Source: Buxus sempervirens (lineage: Eukaryota > Streptophyta > Magnoliopsida > Buxales > Buxaceae). From it: 64,000 nt of DNA. The position numbers and the translations under genes were made by a program. The stretch is taken from the NCBI GenBank assembly GCA_947561395.2, contig OX387187.1:3540976-3604975 (forward strand), read 5' to 3'. Position 1 is the first letter of the stretch; every line of letters begins with the position of its first letter. Shown in pieces: positions 46,626 to 59,058 of the stretch. The notes beneath the pieces were generated by a model, which had not been told where the DNA came from, searched no databases, and was given only the letters and a program-made list of their open reading frames with translations.

Positions 46626-47974
46626 CTCTGGTCTCCGGCTCTTGGGAGCAATTTTGGTACCTGTTTGATCATTTTACAGGCATTAGTGTATTTCATTGAC
46701 ATTTGACTGAATTTTTTTTTTCCTTTGCTTTTGGAACCTGTTTGCAGATTCTTATGAAAATTTCCCCTTTGGCGTGGTCTACTTGAGACCAGATTTATTA
46801 TCTGGTTTAGCTGCTTAAGAGCAACAAGGGAAGAGACCCCAAGGCTGAAGGAGTGATCTGGTTTAGTCACCCAGGTGCGACAAGGGGAGAGACCCTAAAG
46901 TGCTGACCTATTTTAGCTGTGCAAAGGTGCCTAGGAAAGGGAACCTGGATTTACTGAGGAACTAACCTATTTTTGTAGCATAAGAGCAACAAGGAAAGGG
47001 AACCTTGGTTTGACTAATCTGATTTAGTCATTTTAAGGACGACAAGGGAAGAGACCCTAAGGAGCAGACCTATTTTAGCTACATAATAGTAGAAAGGGAA
47101 GGGAACCTTGGTGTTACTGACCTATTTTAATTGCACGAAGGCAATAAGGGAAGGAAACCTTGGTTAGATTGATCTGGTTTAGTCGCTTAGGAGCGACAAG
47201 GGAAGAGACCCTCTTGGTTTAAGTTTGATTAAACTAGAGAATGGATTGAGGTCAGTATCATGGGGTTGGACTTGTGGGAGTCTCCATAGGGGGAAAGCTA
47301 AACAGCAAATACCTGGGCTTACCTAGGCCTGTCTTTGACTCACACGTCGGCTGCTTCGACACCACCAATTTGGACTCTAGTCGAGTCTCTGCAGGGGAAG
47401 GGTTAAACAATCTCAACCGGGCTCACCTAGCTGGTCTTTGATTTAAGAATCAGTTGCTAGGCGCCACTGATTTGGACTTATTGGAGTCTCCATAGGGGGC
47501 AAGTTAAAAAGCAATGCCCGGGCTCACTTAGCTGGTCTCCGATTTAAGAATCGGTCTCCAAGCGCCACCAAGTAGGATCGTTGGATCCAAGTCTAAAACC
47601 GAGTGATCTTAACAAAGAAACATTCGGGTGTGATACAAGCTCAATCTTGGGTGTTTTAAGAAACACCTACTAGATTGTTCATGTCATTTAATCAACATGA
47701 TTGGTTTGAAAAAATGGTTATGAGGCGACCAGAAAGCGCGATCTTGTATGACAGGAAAGAAGGAGGGTTTGTCGGAGACCAAAAGGCAACTTTGCACAAG
47801 GAACTGCAAAATCAATTCACTATTTACATCATGTCCATGTTCTACCAATTCAAATTGCACTCAAGTCAAAGCATTTAATTGAGAAGGAAATCTCATGTTC
47901 AAGTGACATCAAAAAGCCTGACATAGCTAAAAAATACATCAAAATCCCCGATCAAAATACAACACAACCAAAGT
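46626..47974 (-). repeat. Inter-ORF spacer with two tandem-repeat blocks
   Basis: 46800-47220 holds about seven degenerate units of about 60 bp with gatctggtttagtcgcttag and gacaagggaagagaccct. 47265-47600 holds between two and three units of about 127 bp containing ggagtctccatagggg and tttaagaatc. No ORF. It lies between the DUF7745-like ORF and gag. Confidence 0.7.
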
Positions 47975-49404
47975 CTAACTAGGTGAGTCATCATCATAAT
48001 GGGAGGACACGTCTTGCCTCCTCCAGGCATGTAGAATCTTGTTTCGCAGACGTCGGTCCTCATCCGCTTGTTTGCGCACGATTTCCATTTCTTGTTGAAG
48101 GACTACATTAGCTTGTCTACTTTCCCTTTCCGATTCAACGTAAGCTGAATGGATACGAGAGTGGGTCTCTTGCATTTTGACCACCCTATCTCGGTAGGTT
48201 TCAAGGGGCGGAGCTGGAATGTCCTCAAGTATGCCGGTTTCGAAAGGTGGGACGCCACCATGGCAAAAAGTCCTCACCAACCACACCTCATATTCTTGAA
48301 GGTGGCCTTTCGAGAATATATCTTCCCTATGTACTCGCACGGTTCACCATTCTGGCAATAATCTTCCCCTCAACTCCTTTGTGAGTGGGCCTGTTAGATC
48401 CGTCGCATCATCCATAATGGGGAATCCCTGCGGTTTCCCAAATTGTCTTAAAACCCTAATCGGATAGTAGGGTACAGCATGAGTAAGGCCAATTAAGTCC
48501 AGGCACCTCCTGTCTTTGAAAGCTAGGATGGGGGAGCAATCATACTCAAACGTTCCCCACCATCTGAGGTCATGATCTCCATCAAGTTGGAGGCAATGGT
48601 TCAGCCAAGCATCTTTAGTTGGTAGGTCTCGGCATATCTCTCTCATAGACATGTGGGTGATGATGTCACAAGCTATCCCGTACTTGGTAGCGCAAGGTTC
48701 AGCCACCCTCAAATGGTCTTGTATCCATAGATGCAGAATGGAAGCACATCCCTGGAACTTTCTAACTTTGTTCTTAGCCGACGAGGTCAAGGAGTGATAC
48801 AATTGGGCTAAGATTCATGGCATGAGTTTGCGTCCCAAAAGGAGTTGATCCACCACCTCCATGAGGGCCAAATTAATGGTGTCTCCCCCAATTGGAAAAA
48901 AATCTATGCAAGAACCATGAGGGTGAAGGTGTCCCACCAAACACGAGGTCTTTCCTGCTTTTTGTTCCTTATCTTTTCAGCTAGAAATTTCTTGGAGACC
49001 CGTATGAATGATGTTTCACCTCCAAAAGTCTAGAATTCTTGCCTTGAAAGGCCAAAGAATTTACAAGCCTCATTTTTATAACTGTCTTTGAGGTTTGGCC
49101 TGATTGGCTCCCTGCGGTGCTCAAACCTAAGGAGTAGGTCTAACTCCTCGATTGTGGGTGTCAACTCCATGATCCCAAATCGAAAAACTGAAAACTGGCG
49201 ATCCCAGAACAATAGAGATGCCTGAATTGGCACATTTAACATGGACAGAGTTTGTCCCATATGGTATTTCATTTCCCACTCAATTTGTTCGCTCTCTTGA
49301 AGTTGTCTAGTCCAAGAACGGATCCAGGGAGTGTCCAAGGCATGTTTTTTCCAGTCTAGGGAATTTGGTCTTTTCAAATGATGAGGACGATGCCATTGTT
49401 GCAC
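47975..49404 (-). pseudogene. DUF7745-like accessory ORF of the Tat-like element
   Basis: Accessory ORF upstream of gag; function unknown. The open part from 49404 (MQQWHRPHHLKRPNSLDW) contains the early block with QFSVFRFGIMELTPTIEELDLLL and ends at TAG 49030-49032. A frame-broken stretch 49029-48803 follows, still recognisable (TFTLMVLA, IFFQLG). Open frame 48802-48344 carries GCASILHLWIQDHL, a typical segment. Another frame, 48340-47975, supplies a charged coiled-coil-like tail (QQEMEIVRKQADEDRRLRNK). At least two frameshifts and two stops show it is dead. The family name is from memory of plant proteins with this pattern; no search was run. Confidence 0.7.
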
Positions 49405-50862
49405 TATCCGATTGGTGTTTTAAACCATTTGGGAAATTCAAAGGAGAACATGACATAAGTGCACAGAAATCAAAGAAAAGCAATTAATCCGATTAAACCA
49501 ACTCAAAAAGGAAAGCAATTAAAGCCAAGGGCTACCATTCAATTGGAATTCCTAAACAACCATAGCAAATAGTCAGGTTAAGTTGAATCAAGGAAAAGAA
49601 ATGCACCAGTGTGTGCAATCCTTAGGGTTGGTGCCTATTGAGGCACAACTCCTAAACATACTTGTGTATGGAAGTACTTCCAAGTCCAAACTAGTATCTC
49701 TTTCATCTGTCCTTTAAATCTGCTTCAATTTATGGTGTCTAACCAAACAAAAAAATTTACAACTTGCCATCGAGGGCAAAAATTACATGTTATTGAAAAA
49801 TTGAAAAATGAATCATCTTTAGGGTTGTTGGAAACCCCAGAGAAGGATACAATGTTACTTCAAAGGGCAGGGTAGGTTAAAAGACCTATTCCTAGGGTTT
49901 GCTACCCCTGTTCTGATCTGGCATGCTTCCATATTTTCATTTATTTGTTTTGGTCGGCTTTCATTTGTTCAAAGACTGGCTCGGACTCAAAGCACTTCCA
50001 GCGAACTCAAATGGGTCAAGGCCCATGGCTCACAGGATTCAATGCATGGATCTGGGGTGGTTCCCCTGATCAAAGTTAGGTTGGCTTCCTAATTTAGGGC
50101 TGAGGTAGCCCATAGTCTAAGGTCCCCTCAATTCGATGCAAAGAGGGTAAGGGGTTGCTACCCTTGATGCACTCTTGGATTTTAGATTGACTTTACTCCT
50201 CTTGTATCATCATTCACAATCACATTCCATCACAAAAAGTGTATTAGAACTTTGGGTGGGGAAAGGGTACACAGCCCGAGACAAATGCCTACAAGGGTTT
50301 TAGCTAGGTTCAAGACCCTTCACGTACCCCGGCAAGAAACCAGTGGCGCTATAGGGATCTAGAAACCTGGGATGATGTTTTACCTTCACTTTCCCCAGCA
50401 AACCAGAGGCGCATTAGGCTAATAACATCTCAAAAGTCGTTTAGACGGTAAAGAAGGGTGGCTGCTAGAAAGGTCTAGGGTTAGGTTGAGAAGATGTGGC
50501 ACATGTCATTCAGATCGGATCACCCACGCAGGCACCCTCATGCGTGTCACCCCATGCAGTTCATATCAAAAGCCAGTAACCATTCACAATGTGGTGAGTG
50601 CACATTGTGTGCCTGTGGTTTGGTGCTGTGCACTAAACACGGTGAGTTTCAGTTGACTCAGCATTAGTAAGGTGTGAAACTATGATGCAAAAGTAACCAG
50701 GAAAGCTCCCAGGAAACTGGAGGGGTCACAAGGTTCCTCTTAAAACCCAGTTTCCTTAGGCCATTTAATTCCTTTGTGACAGAGCTTCCTAGACATGCAA
50801 TTTTTACATATTTTACACACCTAAAAAGATAAAGTGACCAACCAGGGTCCGACTGGATTGGA
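49405..50862 (-). other. Leader of the minus-strand Tat-like element, no gene seen
   Basis: Untranslated sequence between PBS and the first ORF. 50250-50460 resembles the leader of the giant element at 28040-28330. Small open frames are not convincing. Confidence 0.6.
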
Positions 50863-50863
50863 G

Positions 50864-50882
50864 TCCCCAGTGGAGTCGTCAA
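50864..50882 (-). other. tRNA-Arg primer-binding site
   Basis: On the minus strand TTGACGACTCCACTGGGGA follows the LTR end TGTGCGCAC after a 2-3-base gap. It matches the complement of a plant tRNA-Arg 3' end (…TCCCCAGYGGAGTCG-CCA) with one or two changes. This is the usual primer of Tat/Ogre-type elements. Confidence 0.75.
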
Positions 50883-50884
50883 GC

Positions 50885-52146
50885 TGTGCGCACGCAACGG
50901 GTCGTGAAATGCAAATGTCAAGGGTATGGAGTCACCACTACCTAAAGGGGTGCAGGTAGACACCTGGGCTAATTGGCTTGGTCTGCTATTAGAGATTCAG
51001 GTAAGAAACCCAGTTATGAACCGGGGAAGTCCGTAGACACCCTGGTTCGCCCCGTCATAAGACGGGTTCCCTTAGTTACCCGGTTTAGACTAATCGAGTC
51101 AACTCGGCTCACTTTAATCTTGATCCAACATGTCTCATTTTTGGTCTATCACTTTTGGGGCTTCATGCGGTTTAGCGGCCCCCACCCCCCCCCCCCCCCC
51201 CCCTTCCCTTTTTTTGTTTATTTTAAAAGACTTGATAATCCTAAATAGGAAAACTCAAAATGCCAAATAGTAAATAAAATCATCCTAGAGAAAACATGAA
51301 ACAATAAAAGAGAGGCAAACCTAAATAAAATGATAAAACACATAAAACAAGAAGAACTTGAAATATACATGGGGACATAAATCACATAAACGAAATCATG
51401 AATTATTTAAACATAAGAGGGTTAGAACAAAAAAACTTCAAACTACGTACTCTCTGTTTTTTTTTTTCTTCCCCTTCTTAGAGACGACCTGCATCCCTTC
51501 TTGTGTTCGTCCTCCCCATTTAGACAAGTGATGAAGTGACTTGATGTCTCTCTTGCCAAACTAGTCCCCACCGTCCTTTTCCACCAAGAGAGTGAGAGCC
51601 TCCAAGAGGGGGAGAGTGTGCCAACAAGAGTGAAAGGGCCGTCCTTTTCCACCAAGAGGAAGAGGAAGAGCCTCCAAGAGGGAGCACCTGCGCCAGCAAG
51701 AGTGAAAGGGGAGAGAGAAAAAAGAGAGGGACACACACTGGTCCCTCTCTTTATCTCCCATCTTCATAAATAAAGGTGAAAAGAGACCCCGTGGGGTCTC
51801 TCTTTATCTCCCATCTTCATTAATGAAGGAGCCTCCTTCTCGGTGACACAATCCTTTAAAGGTTTTTATATATTTTTATTTTATTTTTTTATTATCTTTT
51901 TTTTCTTTTTTTCTTATCTACTTTTTAAAACCTTTTTCTTTTGTGAACTCTGGTTTTGCCATGTGGCAAATCAAATTACAAAAGTTTATATATAAAAAAA
52001 CTTGAAACAATTTTAGCCATAACTTTTTTATTTGGACCCCGATCCACATAATACAGTTAGTGATGTTGGAATCATGTCAAAATTCTCTTTCAAATGATGT
52101 GAAAATTAATGACCAATTCTTCCTTTAGCAAAATTGGGTGCTTACA
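50885..52146 (-). repeat. 5' LTR of the minus-strand Tat-like element, 1262 bp
   Basis: On the minus strand it starts TGTAAGCACCCAATTTTG (52146) and ends next to the PBS (50885). A C19 run on the plus strand (51185-51203) interrupts it. It is shorter than the 3-4-kb LTRs of its relatives. 51450-51840 contains duplicated ccgtccttttccaccaagag and ctctctttatctcccatctt segments. The outer flank is atagg (52147-52151), the expected TSD. Confidence 0.75.
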
Positions 52147-53250
52147 ATAGGACTGTTCTCCTAGAGAGGAAAGTGTCTTTTGAGACCTTTGACCCGAGTG
52201 TCAAAGAGATTTTTAGGGCTAGGGGTTGGGATTCTTTATTTGACTGCCCTACCCTACCATGTGCCGACAAGGTTAGGGAATTTTACAGTAATATTCATGG
52301 GATTACACCTAACAGGACTACCTTTCTAGGGTGTGTGAGGGCACACATTTCCCTATTACTCATGACACTATTGCCTCATGTCTTAGCATTCCTAGGGTGC
52401 AGTACCTTGTCTACCCTTATACTGCACCTCTCGATTTCTCTATGGTTGCCACACTCCTCATGGACCAGGAGTGTGCCTATGATGGTGTGGCTTCCTTCAC
52501 CACTTTCCACTTTCCTGTTAACACTCACATCCTTCAAAGAATTGCTTTTACTAACTTTTGGCCCGTTTCTCATTTCTCTTCTCTTTCTAGCTCCAAGATT
52601 CTCTTTCTTTACGCCCTTAAGAAGGGTGATTCCATAGACTTTGCCTCTCATATCATTTCTGTTATTCTTGGGATTCTTGATGATCCCAAGAAATCCTACT
52701 ACCTTCCTTATGGTTGCCTGATTACTAGACTTATCCTCTCTTCTCTTGTTAGTTACCCATCTTACATTCCTATGACTTCAGGACAGCCTATAAACAAGAA
52801 GACCATGTAGTTGAGTTCGTCCCACTCTAGAGGGTTGAGATTGGGAGTCAAGCTCCTCATACTATTTTTCGACATTAGTTGGCTCCTACTCCTAGCGTTC
52901 CTTCATCTTCTTTTACCCCTGCTTCTACTTCTACCTCATCTACAAGTGATATGGCTTCTCTTCAAGTGCATATTTCACGGATGGCTCTCAGCCAGGGTAG
53001 GATGGAGGAGATGATGGTGGGGATGCAGCAGTAGCTGTCCAGGCTATTCGAGGAGTTCCATGCTTACATGGGATCTCCAGACACTCCTATGCATGGAGCT
53101 GGACCATCTACTACAGCAGCGACTGAGGATGAGGAGGGAGACGATGATGAGGAGGGTGAGGACGAGGAGGCTGATGATGGAAAGGAAGAGGACGAGGATG
53201 AGGACGATGAGGAGGGTGATGGAGGAGATGGTGCTGGGCCATCGAGTTGA
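52147..53250 (+). pseudogene. Putative plant transposon protein, 5'-truncated and frameshifted
   Basis: The reading frame begins inside coding sequence right at the LTR end (the upstream ATG at 52134 belongs to the LTR) and gives VLLERKVSFETFDPSVKEI, RGWDSLFDCPT and VREFYSNI. This is the N-terminal pattern of the 'putative plant transposon protein' domain. A frameshift near 52325 moves to frame 52331-52810 (EGTHFPITHDTIASCLSIP). After a stop at 52808 a proline/serine-rich linker and helix (LQVHISRMALSQGRMEEMM) lead to a strongly acidic tail (53100-53230) ending at TGA 53248-53250. Such proteins occur as extra ORFs of plant Ty3-gypsy elements. The 5' part was separated by the minus-strand Tat element and lies outside the window or is lost. 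Confidence 0.7.
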
Positions 53251-53664
53251 TGTATTCTTTATTTTTGTTTTATGAGATGAGGGATATTTGTACTTATTAC
53301 TTTTGTCTTAGTTTATTTTGTATTCCTTTTGGAAACAAAATTGCAATCTTGTCATCATATATATCATGATCTATTTTTTTTCCACTTTCTTTGTGGTCTA
53401 TTTTCTTTTCTTGCAATAATATTTAGATTTTATATTACTAAAAATTTAACTGATCTTTATAATTTAAACATATCCATCAAAATAAGCAAACAATATAACA
53501 CATAAATTAAATCAAGCAGCAACAATTATAAGAATTTCAGAAAACTTAAGATCTCCCATCCTAATATGGCCCTAAAATTTCTAACTAACAAGTACACATT
53601 CCCAATACCCACCTAAGATTTGGCTTCCTAGGTTTAGGGATCCTATATGCTCTAATACCACCTC
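53251..53664. other. AT-rich intergenic stretch, nothing recognised
   Basis: Follows the acidic-tail ORF; likely the 3' untranslated or spacer part of the same old element. LTR G begins at 53665. Confidence 0.4.
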
Positions 53665-53808
53665 TGTAACGCCCTGGTTCTGATTCAATTGTCCAACCCT
53701 GAAGTGTTAGTATATGTGGGCCAAAGCAAACTAAAATCCAGAATAATTTAAAACTTTTATTCATGTCTTTATCAGAATTATTATGAGGAATAAAATTCAT
53801 TAAAATTT
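53665..53808 (-). mobile_element. LTR family G, terminal piece
   Basis: Starts TGTAACGCCCTGGTTCTG on the plus strand (an LTR 3' end read backwards), preceded by acctc (53660-53664). It is interrupted at 53808 by B5 and continues at 56783. Confidence 0.65.
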
Positions 53809-56782
53809 TGTAAAACCCCGAATTTTCACATAATAAATAAAAGAAAATATGAGTTGAGTCCTGGTTAAAATAAAAAAAATGAAGATTTAGAGGATAAGTA
53901 ATTCGAATAAGTCATAAGTTGTAAATAAAGAAAGAATTTTAATGAAATTAGCCTAAAAGAGTAAAAAGGGTATTTTGGTAATTTTCAGAAAAGGGTAATT
54001 AATAAATAGATCAATAAATAATAACTAGAATTAGAAAATAGAAGAAAATAATTTATTTTGACGAGTTAGAAATTAGAAGGAATTAATAAAAGCCTAAAAG
54101 TGGGAAAAAGGGTAATTAGGAGATTTCAAGTCTTAATTTGGAGAAAATAAGATTTTAGGTGATAATAATGTTTAATTAAAAATTATGCACAAAAATAGGT
54201 TGTAAATAGGAGTTTAGATGATAAGAGATTAAATAATTAATGTTTAAGTAGAAAAATAAAAGGTGGAGAAAAAGTAGGAATTAATTAGAATGGGTTAGAC
54301 TTTAATTAGACCATGGTTGGGTTAGCCCAAATTAAAGTAGTCTATTAGGGTTGGCTTAGGACTTCTAAAGCCTAATATAAATAAGGGATTAAGGTTAGAC
54401 AAGAGAGAATTTTCGTGGGTTTATTATTGAGAGAAAAGAGGGAGAGAAAGGAAGGAGGTTGCTAATGGAGATGTCTGACCAGCCATCATCAAACCATGAT
54501 CGGGGAAAATCCGTACGGTGGATCACCGTCAAATTTGGGGGTTTTGTTCATGGCTGATGGAACTACAATGTGAGCGGTGGAGATGTGGATTGGAGAACTC
54601 TAGCTTGGTGCGTTTGGGAGCAAAAGTAAGGTCCAGCATTAGGAGTTTCAATGGAAGAAGGATTTTAGCGTATAAGGTAAGTAGTAACCCTTGGAAAACT
54701 GGAGGAACTGCATGATTTCGTTTTTTGTGATTTCATATGGTTTGAATGGATTAGTCGGAACTATATTTACCTGGAATCAAAGTGCTTATATTTTCATGAT
54801 TGGTATTCTTGATGGATTTGTTGAAATAAAGAAGAAAACTTAGTTTGATTATGTAAATAAATGTAGGAGAGTATTTAATTAATAAGAATTGATCTAGAAG
54901 GCTTTAGGAATGTTTTAGAATGTTATTAGATTAATTTAGAAGAAAGAAACATATAGTAAAAGCATAAAAATCCGAACTTTGTAAATCTGGAAATTTTCTG
55001 TTTAATTTTGCACGAGCACCTAGGATCACCCAGGATCGCCTAGTCCTGTAAAGGTCGGTGCTCTATGTAAAATTTTCAGATTTTGGGGATTTTGTAATAT
55101 GAATAAATATCCAATAATTTTTCTGATTAGTTAAGCATGTTAGCATCTTTATAAGGACATAATTAAGGTATAAAAATTATAAAATTGATTTGGAAAGATT
55201 AAGCAATAAGTTGAAGGTTATAATGAAAGATTTGTCCATAAAAGGGTCAAATGGTATAGATATTGAGATAAATAGTACTACTAGAATTTATAGGATAAAA
55301 ACACTTTCTAAAATTCATTCTAGGTCTGTAGGACATGCTAGAGAATAAAAATACAGAAAAGTTAAATAGAAACTACTTTAGGTGTTAAGATAGGAAATTG
55401 GATTCTAATAAAGGGATTAATAAGGAAAACTCTAAGTAGGATTTGATTTCCTTTATTTTGAGCTTTAATATGAATATTGGTTTATGGAATTGGAGAAACA
55501 TTGATTTCTATCGAATTTATGATACATGAGCGTTACTTTGAATATAATTGGGAAATTGCATATGAAATTCTGAAAAGGCTTCATCTGGATTATTAAGGAT
55601 TGAATCATGGTTTTCACTTGGAATTGAATATTCTGGTATGGATTGGTATGTGGTATGAAGTTATTAGCTTTTCTTTTACAGTTGAGTGGTACGGCTTCTA
55701 TGGTGGAGTTCGATACTATCTTTTATGGCAGAGATGGGTAATCCTCTATGTAGAGATGTGTAATCCTTTACAGATAAAGTGTGTATGCCTCCTACCGTAG
55801 CGTGTCCTCCCGTATATGGTTTTATCGTGGTTTGTGTCAGTGGGCTTAGCTGTATATGGATCCATAGTTTTGGCTGGTTAGCTAAGTAGTATTTAGTTTG
55901 GGTTGAGTTACTTCTATATGCGAGCGCGCTTCCCTTGCAAGTTAGTTTGCTTTGGGAAGGTCCTATGTCTGGAGGGACACCCCGGTGCGCCGTTGGTGAT
56001 TCCCTATACATGTGGATAAGCAATAATCTCCATGTATTGATTCTGGTGCTGCATGCTAGTGGTACATGCCAACTCTGTTGAGTTCGTGCCCAATAAGTCG
56101 GTGACTACGGCTCTTGTTTATAGCTGCGCTACATGGGGCTTGAGTATCATTAAGTAGCACTGCCCTTAAGCCGCACGATGGTATAGCAGTTAGTTGAGTG
56201 TCATCTCAAATACTTATCATCTTTGTGAGTCCTGCAATGGCACGTGTTTTATCGTTTTTGTCGGTTTTACCCCGTTAACATCAAGTTACTGGTATTTATA
56301 CATGATCATCTGTTTTATCGCTTTATTTGTAATTGCCATGGATAACTTGGATTTCTCATCTTATCGTTGATTAATCGAATACCTCATGACTATTTGCTTG
56401 CATTTGACTGTTTCTAATTGCATGCACCTGCTACTTGCTGAGATGTAAATCTCACTCCGTTTTCCCCTATTTTTCAGGTTGCTTGGAGTGATCGTGAAGA
56501 TGGGGTTTTAATTTGATGGGTAGAATTGTAATTGGTATTAATGTCACATGTTGATTAGATAAATGTTACTGTAAACTGAATTGAATAAAGAATTGTTTTA
56601 TTTTCCACCAGAACTCTGATATAATTAATTAGTTTAAAATTTATTGTGAATCTTTTGTATCTGACCCCAACTTCGTGGTAACACCTCGAGTTTGGTTGTT
56701 GAACCGGACTTGGGTTATTACAGTAGCGAACCGGGTTTGGGTTGGGTGCCGGTTTGCACTAACCCGGGTTCGGGGCATTACA
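53809..56782 (+). mobile_element. Solo LTR B5 (Tekay/Del-like), about 2.97 kb
   Basis: Starts TGTAAAACCCCGAATTTTC and ends GGGTTCGGGGCATTACA. Flanks share only aatt, so the TSD is imperfect. Layout: tataaata 54376, donor AAG|GTAAGTAG (GT at 54677), a very weak GC island near 55015-55065, block ctttgtgagtcctgcaatgg near 56221, acceptor TTTTTCAG ending at 56477. The EDYYY tail is not recognisable in this copy. Confidence 0.82.
54376..54383 (+). promoter_or_regulatory. TATA box of LTR B5
   Basis: tataaata, followed by gagagaattttcgtgggt and gaga-rich leader, about 300 bp before the donor-like GT at 54677. Confidence 0.45.
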
Positions 56783-58600
56783 CAATTAATCTTAACATTT
56801 ACAATTGCTTTTGAACTCATAACTGGTTCACAACTAATTGGCTACCCCTTTTACATACTATCCCAAGCTTGTCGGTCTCACAAGAGTACTTGAAAAATAG
56901 TGAAAACCGAGTAAGATATAAATCTCAACAAGTAACAAGATGCATGAAATAAAACAGTCTAATTTCTTTACAAAAATAAAGTCATGAGGTATAACGATTA
57001 ATCCAAATCGCAATAATAATATTCAAAGCATTCATCAAATCAAACCATGCGTATGTTATGACATCACAGGACTCATGAACTAAAAATACTTCGACAAACT
57101 ACTCCCTGTTCCCAAGTCGCCACCTTACGAGCTTACATGATATCGAGCCGAGATACACAGACCCCATCCTCTGTCTACAATCAATCCGGATCACCCAGCT
57201 GAGTACACAGGGGGCTGGCGCATGCAATCCAATCAAATACAACTATCCAACAAATGGGAATACCGGTCCGATCAAATATATATGGATCCTCGACAATACA
57301 CGGCTAATACCAGTAGATGTACAAGCCACAAGTGAACTACAAGCACGGCCAAAATATAACTCTCAAGTGCGAGTCACATGTAAATTATAAGCATGACCAA
57401 TAAAAAGCACATGTAAGCCAATGTTTCATTAAAGTGCATGGTGGTAACCCAAATAAACCACGTTGAATACACAACGGGGGAAATACCAGACCAAGATACA
57501 TGGTGGGTAATCCAATAAATTCCGATGCCGAGGTACACGGCTAATGACCAGGCCGAAATACACGACGGGTCAGGATTGATTAAAGTGGGGGACAAGTTTA
57601 ACTTACCAAAGATAATTCCATTTCACTTCCTAGCTATGCTATGGATCCATACTAAGCATTGCCCACTAGACACAACTCACAACCAAAAACATTTAATAAT
57701 AATTTGTCTCAAAAGTAAGATATGCTTAACAATAAAATAAATTATCATTCTACCATAAACATCTTATCTCAAGATACATGAGAAAGGAATTCCGCCACTC
57801 CGAGATACACGGAGTAAAACAATGATTCTGCCCTCTTATCAATAAAACCGTATGCAAATATCTAGAAATAAAATATTGAAAGTAAGAAATCGCTCAAATC
57901 TGAAAATAAATAGAAAACACATCCAAACATTAAAAGCCATATCATCTTTACCAAAATATACCCAATTTCTTGATTAATTGCCTAAACAGTAATTTATTAA
58001 TGTGAACACTCTTAAATTACTCATATTTAAGTGTTAGATAACTTAATAAATCAATATAAAAAGTCTTACTTAAATTCATCTCCTAATTGGTTGATCTTCT
58101 CAATAATTTGCTCAACAATGTTCAAATTTCTTCTTTTAAGAACCTAAGGTATCAAAACTTATTAAAATTAATACTTAATCCTCCAGAGGTAAATTTAGGT
58201 ATGTGGTGAAGTTTAGGAATAGGTAAAGTTACCCAAAACCTGATCTAAATAGGTTAAGTCCACATATTCCTCAAAACATCTCTATAAAATCCCTCTTTAC
58301 ATTCATCGTTCCAAATTACTATTCTTTTATCCAAATTTGATTCCATCACTTCCTACATTTCAAATTAACCCAATTACAGGTGTTAAAATTTTAGAATTCT
58401 TAGAAAAATCATTAAAAATAGATTTGGGCACAAATTCCAAAGTCTAGAAATATTTGACAGTGGTCGCTAGACATTGTGCTCGAGGGGCCTGTCAATTGCC
58501 CTTTTCTGGGTGAAATTTTGCTTAGACGCTCGGGATCGCGCTTGAGCGTCCTCCCGGGCGTTTAGTTTTCAAGGTTCTGTTATTATTGTTTTAAAATACA
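56783..58600 (-). mobile_element. LTR family G, continuation
   Basis: Continues LTR G after B5. On the minus strand it has the usual gagatttatatcttactc block near 56910, a family-specific repeat block with cgagatacacgg-like units (57150-57560), and a GC-rich island at 58455-58570. The expected LTR start was not found; A4 sequence takes over near 58600. No gene. Confidence 0.6.
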
Positions 58601-59058
58601 CAGGTGAGCAGCACATGCATGCACAAAACCATTTAGTTCAGTTCTAAAAACATGTCACGGTGCAACACATATACAATGACGATAACACGTCTAATCCGAG
58701 TAATCCAATAGAATCCCAATAATCCATGTGATATAAAATGCGGAAATCCATCATATAAATCAAACAATACCGTCGATATCAAATCATGCAAATAGCCGTA
58801 AAGTCACGTATAACCCCAAATATAAAATGAATCTAGTACCAATCTCATGTCAAACTCGATGAGGGAACCACGCTGAGTCTATGTACCTCATCCCAATACC
58901 ATATCCGATGAGGGAGCCACTCAGGCCTATGTTACCTCATCCCAACACAACACTCGATGAGGGAGCCACAGGGGCCAATGTTACCTCATCCCAACACAAC
59001 ACTCAATGAGGGAGCCACACGGCCTATGTTACCTCATCCCAACACAACACTCGATGAG
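58601..59058 (-). mobile_element. LTR A4, left piece (truncated)
   Basis: Begins abruptly within an A-type LTR (gtgagcagcacatgcatgca, the block normally just inside the acceptor), so the 3' end of the LTR is missing. It contains four to five copies of a 48-bp unit with cgatgagggagccac and cctatgttacctcatccc. It is interrupted by D''. Confidence 0.65.

Larger units (their letters stand above)
42491..52146 (-). mobile_element. Second Tat/Ogre-like element, 5' half
   Basis: Minus-strand order: 5' LTR (52146-50885), PBS, leader, DUF7745-like ORF, repeat-rich spacer, gag. The gag is interrupted by A3 and its 3' continuation is lost at LTR E (42490). No pol or 3' LTR is recognised in the window. 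Leader and gag resemble those of the giant plus-strand element, so both belong to one lineage. It is inserted in a plant-transposon-protein ORF at 52147. Confidence 0.8.

Noticed and set aside
52331-52810. A 159-residue open frame as a stand-alone host gene
   Set aside because: It continues, after a frameshift, the domain begun at 52147, starts only with GTG, and ends in the acidic tail of the same mobile-element protein.
53809-56782. A perfect TSD for solo LTR B5
   Set aside because: The left flank is aattt and the right flank caatt; only aatt is shared, so the duplication is not claimed as perfect.
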